Of a stretch of 64,000 nt of DNA, positions 48,231-60,200 are shown piece by piece. How positions within the stretch are numbered: position 1 is the stretch's first letter; every line of letters starts with the position of its first letter. The notes under the pieces were generated by a model, which did no database searches, was not told the origin of the DNA, and saw only the letters and a program-made list of their open reading frames with translations. Origin of the DNA: Patagioenas fasciata (taxonomy: Eukaryota > Chordata > Aves > Columbiformes > Columbidae); contig NC_092560.1 of NCBI RefSeq assembly GCF_037038585.1, positions 61,508,049 through 61,572,048 on the forward strand, given 5' to 3'. Position numbers and translations under genes: made by a program.

Positions 48231-51200
48231 GAAAAGGAGACGATGAAATCAGCTTAAAATTTTACCACTGCATGGAAAAACTCAGGGTTGTGTTGATTTG
48301 GTTTGTTCTTCATCTCGTTTCTATAGGAACAGCTTCTGCGAGCTCTGGATTTCCGGAACAAGTTTTCGTCTTGCCCATACTTACCTTCACATGTTATACC
48401 TCCGGAAAGAAAAAAGGTGAGAGTTACACGTGTAACGCTTTATTGAATGAACTTCCCTAGTAGTCTGACATAACTTTACATGCATGTGTGTGAGTATAGG
48501 CCGTGAAGATCTATAGAGTGCAATTTGGCTAATGAATTTGTCAACTTGATTAGAGTACTGCCATTTTAAATTACAGTTTTAACTGTTATTTAGTCCTCTA
48601 TTTATGTATGTCCTTTGTAGCCAAACACTAAAGAGTTAGTTTACTCTTAGTAAGACTAAAACCTAGAATTCTGTAATGTGATACAATGAGCTGTTTTATG
48701 TATCACTTTTTTGCACTTGAAACCTTTCAAGGAAGACCGCGTGAAATATGGCAGTGTTTTCCGAGGGGCTGTCAGGTTCAGAATTCCCTATTGAAGTACC
48801 AGTGTGAGTCTGCTACAGGGGCCTGTGAGAGGACTGGGCAGTGACACTGTGAGAATGGCTGCACCGTGTCACACTGAAGGTCCATCCAGAGACCGCATTT
48901 ACCGCTCTAAGAGCTTTGCTCCTCAGCAACTTCCCTCTGGTGTTCCTACTGAATGCATGCGAGTGTGGTGGGAGTCTCAAGACAACTGATAGATCGCACA
49001 AGCTTAAAGTTTTAAAACTTTTAGACTGGCACGTCATTACTAACACACTTCACGCTAACGTTTAGTTGCTGAAAACACTGTCATTCATTATCATGACATA
49101 CTTAACAGCAGTTAGGCCTTAGCAGTCGTGCTGTACATCTTGTGCGAGGCACAGCGGCACAGAGCTGATGCTCTGTCAGCCGCACTAGGGGGTGACCCTC
49201 CCCCAGGCCAGGCTCTTGTTCTTCAGGAACATGGCTGGGTTTCTAGACAGTTTCTATCTTTCAGCTTCCACTGTGACTACCTGCTTCAGGATTTTAGGGA
49301 AGCAAAAGCAGTCTTCTTGTAGCTCTTCAGATAGTACTTTTTCAGTAATTTACTATCAGTTTGTTGTTCTGTGGCCTCAGTTTTCAACCAGTGCCCAAAT
49401 TTTCAAGGCCTTTGCTATTTGCTACCCTTCAGCAGTCCATTATAATGAGATAACAGTTACCAAGCTCCAGTTCTCTCAGCATGTTCTGGTAGCAAGCTGA
49501 TGATGAGCCTGACGGGCCAGCCTGGGCCTCGCTCAGTTCCTGTAAGGCACAGTTAGGCTGAGGCCTGTGGCCTGTTGCTCACAGTGACAATGCTTTCACT
49601 AGGCCACTGGGTACAAGACCACTTCTACAGTTAATACTGCACTGCTTTGCTTATGCTTGAATTCAAAACAGCCTAGTACCGCAGTTTGGTTAGCCTCTGC
49701 TTGGGCCACACTAAGCATCCGCATGTCTAGACAGCTTGATGAGGGGGATCTTGTCAGTGTTGTGGCCTGTCAGAACTGCAAATAGTATTCAAAACGAACA
49801 TCAACCATTAATATTTTCAGCAGTATGGTTCTATCTTCTGTTCTTGTTTCTTTCCTAGAATTTGCAAACATTTGATACACTACTAAAACTGCTTCTGAAC
49901 ACATAGTACATTTTCATAGAACTGTCAGTCCTAACACTGAGATCTTATTCCTGGTGATGGTAATCAGCTCAGAGACCATAATTTTATATGTAAAGTTAAG
50001 ATTGCTTTTCCCCATTTAGATGACATTATGTTTATCTCTACTGAATTTTTATCTACAGCTTTACTGTCTAATCACTTGATTTTTTGTTTAGGGTCCTTTT
50101 GCAATTCTTTATGGTAAATTTTCCTCTTTAATGGCCCAAATAGCTTCAGTAGACTTTCCCACCTTACTAATACACCAGTGCTGCCGTGTCTCATTTTTAT
50201 TGGACTTCCAGGGTTTTCCAGTTCTGGGCCAAAGTATGATCAGACTTGAAACATACCTGATTAAAGGTCAGTCAAATGAGACAAAGCTGATTAAATTGAG
50301 ATAAAATAAATGATGGGGAGTGTGAATACTCATTTGGTAAGTTTCTTTCACACGTTGAGAAGGTTTGCATTTTGTCTTTATTTGGGATCCAGTGCTTTAC
50401 TTAGAGTCTTCAATCAAAAGCAAACTAAGCATATTTGCCGTATGGTGATCGGGTATAAGGACAATACAAACAAAAATACCTTATTTTAGGGCAGAACTTC
50501 TGCAGATGGCTAGAAAGGCAATCTCTAGCTTGACAGAATTTTTCTAGTTTCAGGAGATGATTAGTGCGTTTTCTAAACTATAACTTTATCTTCTGTTTGG
50601 GAAAAGCTTTAACCTGAGGTTTGTGGTAGATACAGTGGTTATTTGAAGTACTTTGTTGGGAATGATCTGCTTCATTTTTGTAGAGGGGGTAGCACAGGGC
50701 ATATGCTGTGAAAATGTTTTTGTTTGTTTTGAACTAAGTGCCAACTGAAGCAGCAATCTGTACTTGAATATCACTGCAGTAAGATAAGGCTATTCTTTTG
50801 AGACTTTCCAAATGTTGTATTTTAAAGCTCTAAATTCTTCTTTAGAAATATGTTTTATTCAGATCGTAGCAATAGCTGTGTAATTTAATCTTTCGTGGTA
50901 CAGGATTAAGTAATTTTACCCATCTAGCTGCAAAACATTTTCAACAAATTTCTGTTTTTGTGAGAACACATAAGTGCATTTTTTGTGGCATTTTGCAGGC
51001 TTATTTTAATCTTATAATAAAAAGAAGATTTCAGAGCACATGGGTGTTTTAACATACAAAATGTTTAACGTGGGCTTTTCATGAAGTCTGTTGAAAACAG
51101 ATATAGTCAAGATAATTTAGGCTTTCTCTTCAGTGTCTCTTAAGAAGCAGTTGGAAAGAGAAACTATCTGCTGTCTCTGAACAGTTGTGCCTGCACAGTT

Positions 51201-54200
51201 GGCCATGTACCTTGCTAGTTTATGAATGGGTATTAAATGAAAACGTTATTCCTGGACGGAACTCTGTGAGAACAGGAGGAAGCAGACATGAAGGTTAGAT
51301 ATTTTGCTTCCTTTTGAGTTCAAGTATGCAAACAAATACAGGATAAAGTTTCTTGCCATGCATCACCTTGCGGACGGATTGAATTAATTTAAATTGTGGT
51401 GGTTTGACTGAAATTGAGTTAAATTTCTTCATACATTTTGAAACTTTTCTTTCTCATAGCAAGCATGGTCATTTAGATTTAGTTGGAGAATAATTAGATA
51501 GCACCCAGGGATAGAATTAATGTTTTTCTTCAAGTAACTCTCCAGTGGTTTTGAGTTGGAATGAAGAGAACATAAGAACTTACTGACAGCTGCTGCCTGG
51601 GAGACCAAGGTCTTTCTGGGCACTCGGCCCACAGGTGTGAGGCAGCAAGGAAGGGTGGGCATAGATGGGACAGATGTTGACTGACAGCCAGGCCAATCAG
51701 TGAAAGCATTCCATGCCATAAGCATCATGTTCTGTATTCAAGGAGAGTCAGGTTTTCCGGCTGGTGCAAACTGTTCCAGTTCAGCTCTGTTCCAGTTGAG
51801 TTCTGTTCAGGAGCTCCTTTAGTTTGGCCTTTTGCTATTCTGCCATTCTGCTGTTGGTCTTCAGGCCTTTTGGCCTTTTTGGCCTTTTTTGCTCTCTCCC
51901 TGGGATCGGCTGCTCAGGACAGATGGAGTTTGTGAATAATTGCATTGAGGATCACTTTTTAAAAAAAATGTATGGATATTAGTAGCAGTATATTACTATT
52001 ATTTTGTTATTAAGCTGTTTTTATCTCAGTCCACAAATTTTCTCCGTGCCCTTTCAGTTCTCTCCCCTACTTGAGGATGGGGGCGAGTGAGCAAGAAGCT
52101 ATCATGGTTTTGATTCCAGTTCTCTCCCCTACTTGAGGATGGGGGCGAGTGAGCAAGAAGCTATCGTGGTTTTGATTCCTGACTGGGGTTAAACCACAGC
52201 CAGGTGTAAATCCCCCACTGTAATTTCTGGGAAGCTGGTCATTTTTATCTTGCTGCACATTCCAATTCTTTTTCTTATATTAGATTATTTTCAGTGATAT
52301 CTTAGAAATTAGATGGCCTGACCCTGCTTCGGTTGATCTGACAAGATGTATAGAGAATGGCAGTGTGAAGATCTCATCAGTAGATGGTTATGCTCACCTT
52401 TACCTGTCAAAGTTGCAGCAAGAATTTACAGTGGAGTTCTTATGCAAAGTCAGCCAGTCTTCCTCTAAAAAGAACAGCAACTATCAAACTGGATATCAAA
52501 ACAGAAAATCAAGTAAAAATTCTGTTGCAGAGATGCCATTGAAACAAACAAGAATAGAGAATAAGAATAATAAACAGGGTTGTCCTGAAGATAAATACAG
52601 AGAACCAACCAAACCGAAGGACTACAAAGACAGAGATGGAGTCCCTTTGTTCTACACAAATTGTTCTTCTGAGTACACCTGGGTTACACAGTGCTGGTCT
52701 GTTTCTTTCTATCCAGAAGAATGGAAATACCCATTGTCATTGGCACTAATGTGCTATAACTTACAAACTGTTGAGAATGTAATGAAGACACATGAGGAAA
52801 ACAGCCATACATCTATGGAAGGTGATGTTTTAATTTACCCCAAAACATGTGAAACAGTTTCTCATTTACCTACAGCTTTGCCACTCAGCTGCAGAGCCCC
52901 ACATTTACACAGGTAATTTAAGCTGTTTACTTCATTGTTGCTAACATATATTTTACAGTTCTACAGTGTGGAACTTCAATCTCTGTTAAAATAACTGAAT
53001 TCTAGCTATAAAAAAAAATTAAAAATTACTACCGTATTTTTTTTTTTAAGGATCTTCTTGAAACTTGAAATTTGTGAAACCAGCATTATGTATCCTGTTT
53101 TAATGAATATCTAATAACTAGTCCAGAGAAAAATAAATTTTATTTTCTGTCATGCTTTATAAATATGTAAGTAAGAAAGACAATACTGAAAAGAGAGCAC
53201 AGGTTTTTAGTTGGTTTGGGTTTTTTCATTTTTGAGATTATATTTCTGAGGCCGGCCTGTGGCATACATTCTCTGTCAGCCCTACTAAAAATAATAATAA
53301 TAGTTTTAAAAGTTTTGCAGGTTTGAGAAAACTAATTTGGTAACTAGTGTGGATAACTAAGGCATCGAAGGACTCTGAAAATATGTGGCCTCTTTGAATA
53401 GTTGTACATGCATTTGGTTTTGGTACAGGAATGATTACCCGCCCCCCCCCCCCCCCCCCCCACACACACACAAAAGAAAAAACCCTGACCTTTGCACTTA
53501 CTGAAGCTTTCATTGTATTTTGTACAGGTGGATGTTCTGTGACTTCTTTCAGAATCAAGATGCTGAACAATATTCATGCTCTCAGCTAATTCAAATTGTA
53601 TGGTGCCAGGGTGTTTTTTATAGGTATGTAGGAGATCATGCATTTCATCTTTGGAAGACTTCATTTGTATGGGAATTAAGCTTTAAGATGAAATGTCTTA
53701 CTTTATCCCTTTCTCACTCTTAGAGAAATTGTACAGAATCTTCATCTAAGAGTGTGTTCATTTCTGTTGTTTCTTCACTGGAGCTCAGATTTGCTAATAC
53801 AGTACTTTTTCAGGTCTGAAAGTGGGTATGTCTGAAATCATATTTAAGGCTTTTAAAGAAGTGGTCTGATTATCTGATTTCTTAAAGGTTTCCTGGACAG
53901 CTGGAGCTCACACAGACTTTGCTGACAATTATAGTGCTTTTTTTTTTTGCAAATTGCTCCTTTTGATGCTGAAGATGTCCTGCCTTAGAAACATTTGTCT
54001 TGGTGACCTATGTAATTTGCATGTTGCAAACAGCTAAAGTGTAGATTTTCGTGGCAAATCACTTTGTCCACATGGACAAAAAAAAAAGGTGGTTGTTTTT
54101 TTTTTTTTAATTGCCCTTTAAATTCTGTTATACAAACTTTGAAAATGCTACAGTTGCTATCAGTATCTAAAAGTCTTTGATAAAAGCACCAGTGTTGTTC

Positions 54201-57200
54201 ATTTTTCTCAGTGTAATTCCTAAATTTTTATCTCATCTGAGCAAACCGTTTAGCAGCTATTCAGTACTATACCTCATTTCTATGGAAGTATGGTGAGTGG
54301 CCATACTTAGTCTTTTAAGTCCCATTGCCAGAGTCCAGGCCCCTAACCAAGGAGTTGCAGAACTGGGTCATTGAATGGGTTTTAGGCTCCGAGATACCGT
54401 ATGGTCACAAGTAAAAGACCACTGATTTAGCAAAAAACACAGAGCTGCAGTGGAAATGAAGACCTTCAGGTTGCTTAGAAATTGTTCAGTCCAACAGTTC
54501 TCTGTGTACATTAGATAAGGCTGGTCCACTAACAAAATTGGATTTTCCTGTTTAGAATCACTATATTTAGTGGTCAGTGGAATGAGCAGCTCTTGTGAGA
54601 TGTTTACCTCAGCACAAAAAAAAAAGCTTTCCTTGACTTAATTCTCACCCCACCTGCACACATGCAAAGAATGACCATCTAATTAGAGCAAACAGATTAG
54701 AGAAAGCCTGGTAATGTGAATCTTTGGTGTTAAAAGAGGTAATTGGTATGCTCTGCTTTTTGTGAAAAAGTAGAAGCTTTTCATGTGAGAGCTGTGTTGA
54801 AAATTTGTTTCTGCTTGGTGCTTTCTTCAAGTATGCTGACCTGTTTTGTTTGTCTAGTGACACAGCGTTTTAAATACTTGTTAAAAATCTTATTCTTTCT
54901 CTCAGATTTATCCATGGTAGGACAAACATCATAGAAATTTATCCTGGTGATGACTCATTTTTCAAGTCAGAGGGAGCATTTTTGGGAAACTATTTCATAC
55001 ATTATGCCATCCAAAAAAGAACGAAAAAGGTATTAAACTATTTAAAAGTATATTCAAACTTCCTTCAAGTTAGCAGTCTTATTAGTTTTAAGACATTTGG
55101 CTATGCAGTCTATAGTCAAGACATAGGAAGAACAATCTTGCTCATTGTAACACTTATTTCACAAGCTCAAGTAAGATTCCACAATAACCATTTCTCACTA
55201 ATTTAGAAGTTTAGTGTTTAAACATATTTGTTGAATCTTTATGTACTTGGCGTTGTACAGGATGTTTCAAAAAGATGGACCCAGTTTGAAATCACAACAC
55301 AAGTTGTTTTCGGTCCATCTTTTCTAAGAGCCCTGTATTTTTTTTTACTGTATGGAGACAGAACCTACTAGATGCAGATTCTGTTCTGGTTTTGCCACAG
55401 CCCAGCTGTTCAGTGCTGGAAAAGTGTTTTTTCCTCTGTCTGTTGTTAAGTTTCCCAGAGTACTGATCCTTGCAAGTGCCTATGCATTGCTTTGTATTTT
55501 TAAAGCAAAATTAAGGGTCGAGTTTGTACCCTTTGAACATAGCCTTTAACTTGTAGCCAAACATAGTTACTCAGTAACAGACTACAGTCTGTGTTAAGAG
55601 AACTTGTTGGTTCCTGCTGAGGGAGTGGAAACAATGTTTCTTCCCACAGAAGTAGGCTTAAAGGATACAACAGCTCTTTTTTTTTTTTTTTCTTTTCAAG
55701 GAGCTGTTTACCTGTGTTCTAGGACAAATTTAAATGTGATTATAGTTGCTTTCCAAGACGTCAGAAATTTCGTCTCTTACAAGCTCTTAACACTGTTTTC
55801 ATGCTACTGTACCTGTAACTAACTCATCTCCTTTCTGGTCTTTACTGCAGAGAGAAGAAAAGATGTATTCGGTAAACAGCCTACCTCCTGATGTACCAGG
55901 AAATCCGTACTCTATATCCTCCATTATTACTCAGGCAACCAGGTAGCTTTCTCTTCATTACATTAATTCCTCCAGCTTTGAAGGGACAGTAGTTAAAATT
56001 ACACATAATACTTATTATGATATTAAGTATAAAAATTAAAGGAATTTGTTTTAGCACTGAGGACATCTATAAACTTACAGAACAAAGGTCACAACTGTTC
56101 AGAAGGCATAGTAAGTACAAAATGCTTAATAATTTGTTTGTTTGTTTTTCTCCTCAGAATACTTCAGTATTGCTACAAGGCTAAACTATCATTAACTCAT
56201 AACTATTATCTCTGCTGCTGCAAAATGGTATGTAGCTGGAGATTTGTAAATCTTTCAGTGTTTTAAGGATGATTATACTGGCTATAGGGAACAGGACCTA
56301 ATCTATAGGGAAGCATGGTGAGTGTATTCTCAAAGATCAAAATGTATACATTTGGGACCTAAATGCATGCAGTGTAAAGATATATTTGTGAAGCAGAAAG
56401 CCACTGGATGATAAAGAAAGGTGCTGTGATCTGCAAAAACAAGTGAATTCAAAATCTGGGAGTGATAGAAACAGTTGTATTGATGAAAGTAACATTTCCT
56501 CAAGTTTTTAATGTATTTGTTTGGTTCTAGGTACCTGAGACAGATGGACGAGAAATGTTGCCCGTTTTGCTGTATGAAAATGTTGTTCCCAGCATAGGAA
56601 GACTCGTTGTGTACTCAGATCATAAAGTCTATGCCGCTTTTTGGGATGGGATAACCTTGAATATGGTCTGGGATTTCAGCTCTTCCTGTAGTAAGATCCA
56701 GGTAGTGCATGAGTTAGAGGAATGACTATTCTTAAAACCCTTCATAAAAAACTGTTACTAGGAAACTAATGTGGAAATGAAACAAAAGTTTTGATGCCTA
56801 TAAAATACAAACGGAAGCCTTTGAGAGATTGATAACATACAGCAGCAAACTGCTGTGGCTTACTCTTGAGCTTGTAGAGTAGTCTAAATGAAAGTAGGAG
56901 CTATCAGCAAGCACCACCATTAATGTATTGCCAGTATTTTAGCCAGAAAAGAGGGGGAAAAACATTTTAGTAGGTAACTGATGCTCAAAGAGGCAGATGA
57001 AACTTTGTCTTTCAGGAAGTTGCCTTTGTTGATTAAAGAAGGAAGTGTTTGGTTTTGTTTCAAATTTTCTATAAGTGAGCAAATGGATAGCGAAAAATCA
57101 CTCAGAATAGTAGCCTTGCACGTATGTTATTCCATACACATTTTAAAATCTCCTTAATATAGAAGTAAAAATACTATGTTGATTTTTGTAAAATGACACT

Positions 57201-60200
57201 ACAGAGAAAATTATATGAACATGGGATTCCAGGTTGGCTGCTGAGACTTTTTGGCTTCAGTGTCTTTGCTTATTACTCTAAGGTGACAAGACAAAAAAAG
57301 GATGTTAAAGTATCTGAAGATATAGTTATTATAAATAGTATAAATATCATAGTCAATGTGTCAAAAGATACGGTATAACTTCCTAGCTAGCTCACATCAG
57401 GATGCTCACTCCTGATAAAAGGAGGAAGAACTGAAAATTCTACAGGTTTGAAAACATTTCTACACACTTTTAGAAATAATTTATTCTTCAGTAGCATAGA
57501 ATTAATGTTGGGGCCATGTTAGGTATGCTTTTTTTTTTACCTGCATTTGTCATAGCAGGCTATACCAAATTCCATACTTAATAAAACCCGAATTTCTAAG
57601 TGCTCAAAGTGGAATGTTCATAGATACTTAATTCTTAAACTGCCATATTATACTTGCTTTTCTTTCTTCAAACTGCAGCAGAATTTTTTTTTTTTTTCTT
57701 CTAAGGTAAATGAAGATGTAGGCTGGTGTAAGTTAACTACTCCTGATGGCGTACAGCAGCTAATACAAATAAGTCATCCTGGAATCTATGAAAGGTATAA
57801 GTAATGTAAACAATATAAAGTTAAATATAAAACAATTTTGTACAAATCCTTTTGTATGAAGAAATGGTATTTACTGAAAATACAGGGCAAGGGGGAGGAA
57901 CCAAACAGTTAAACTCCATCTTACATCTGGCAAAGATTTGAGAACTGTGCGACTCAGGACCACTGCATGCAGCCATTCCATTATAATTGTTACAGTAATG
58001 TCTTTAAAAAAAAAAAAAAAAAAGCAAAACTAGAGATACAGCTTGGCACTTACATCAGTGGATAAGGAAAAAATCTTTGTCCTTTATGGAGCTGGTACGT
58101 AGAACTGAATAGCACTTGATCCAGTTTATGCTTCATTACAGACATTGACCTCTGCCTGCAGAGTGCTTTCTCTAGACTGCTTACTCTAATTAGACCATCA
58201 TTATGGGAACTGTTAGAAGCTTACTCGGCTGCATTTTAGCATATAGATATTCACAAACAAAAATAAACATTTGCACATTATACATTACAAATCGTACAGG
58301 TTGGTTATGATTTTCCATAATTACATTGATTTAAATATGAAGGAGATTCTGGTCTAAACGTGGGAATCAAAAAAATGGCAAGGAAACCTAGAGAAAAAGT
58401 TAGATTTTGTATCATGCCTTTTTCTTTCAGATCCAGGTGTATTGCTTAATGCCTTCTTTTTTTTTTTCTTGAATTTATAGGGTGTATTTCTCATATAAAT
58501 AACTATTTTTTGTGAATTTTCATGTTCACATAGGTATATCAAAACAGCAATAGAATGGTGCAGAAATTTGAATGAAATGAAGGAGATTCCTGAATGTACT
58601 GCAAACTCTGTAACAGAAGAATATTGGTATTCATCTTTATGCTAAATAATTGACTACGAACAATGTTGAAAATTATCTCAAAAAGACTATAAACTGAATT
58701 TTATAGACTGCTTTTCCTAAGGGTCAAAAAAGACAATTTTATGTCTATTTGTTTTTTATGGTTCCATATTTTCTTTTAGTGTTTAAAATGTTAGGTAAGT
58801 TGAGTTCTGAGTGAAGCTTTTTTCATTGCACTTCTGCCTGCCTTACTTAAATATCAGACATTTGGTGATTTTGCCAAAGAAGATTAATGGTAGAGAGACA
58901 GTATCTTTCAAGGTGAAAAATAGCAACCAGACTAAGAAAGGCACCTTTTAACAGAACAACAAGCAGTTCAAAATAGTACTTTTAACTGCTGAACAACACT
59001 TGTATCTCTTGTTAACATATTTGTCCTTTTTAATACATGCTACTGACCAAAGGTCTGGTGACATCACATACAAGCATATTCGGGTCCTAAAAATGTGTTA
59101 ATTGAAATCGATTGCACTCGTTATTCAAATTATAGCAGATTCATTAGCTGATGAAATGAAAATTCTGTCTATATTTATACACACCTAGAGCTAAGAGACT
59201 ATTCTTAGAGCAGAGCCCTGATTTTTAGAAACACAAATGATGGACAAATGGCAGCTATTCACTAGTGGTATGGAAGACAAAAATAGAGCATTGTTTTCAC
59301 TTGGATTTTGCTCATCTAATTTTCGGTATTGCTGGAAACTGAAAAATTAAAATCTCAAGTGGAAAATATATTTGAGAACCTTTTATGATACTAATTTGCT
59401 TAATAATATTTGTTTTCTTGGACAGGTCTGCTGAAGCTGAGCTCGAAAAAATACAGAGATTTAACTGTATCTTTTTGAAAGTTGCGAAGATTTTTTCACT
59501 TGTATATTCTGTTTTTCATCCACATATACAAATCTGCATTTTACATCATCAAAGGCTTTCTATCCTGTTCACACATTTTTTTACTGTCTTCTTAAAATTA
59601 TTAAGCCATTTTTTGTTATTTATCGTTCTTGTTTTGTCATATTGTCCAACTTCTGCATCACAGCTCCACAAACAAAAACAGTGGCACAGTACAAAACTAA
59701 AATTAAAATCACAAAAAAGGAATCCCTTTAATGGGTATTGCATTGGTTTTGCTAACACTCAGCTGCTGATCTGTTCTTGAAAGAGGGACAATACCTTTGG
59801 GCTTGTTGTTGCAGTACAATACCTTTCTGTTTATCAGCTACTTCAATATTGTTCCGTTGTGTTCAGCCAGCTCAAAAAAGCGTACCATGCCGCACATGCT
59901 TAAAACCACTCTGTAATTGTTTTAAGCCAGTGTGCAATTTTATTATTATGTGAAGTGCATGCTGTTAAATTGTACAGTGTGACATCAGATAGGTAGTTTA
60001 ATTTTTAAAATAACTTTTGAATAAATTGGAGTCTTAGTTAAAGACATTTTTTATAAATGTTAGACATTTTAAGTAATGTGCTCTTCTGGTTTTTAGCTTT
60101 ATGTAATTGCTATGCAAAATGATGAACACAAATATGGAAAAGCATTTTTCTCATTAGGAGGAAGAGTTTGATATTTTTTCCTTAACGAAATAACACTAGT

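Larger units (their letters stand above)
48417..52283 (+). other. C5orf34 intron 2
   Basis: 3.9 kb. Contains an ancient CR1-like segment (about 49,780-50,170) and an LTR (51395-52202) that ends about 80 bp before exon 3. No exon seen. Confidence 0.65.

Noticed and set aside
53344-53664. Minus-strand frame with a glycine run
   Set aside because: The glycines come from the G20 run opposite the C-run; antisense to C5orf34 exon 4.
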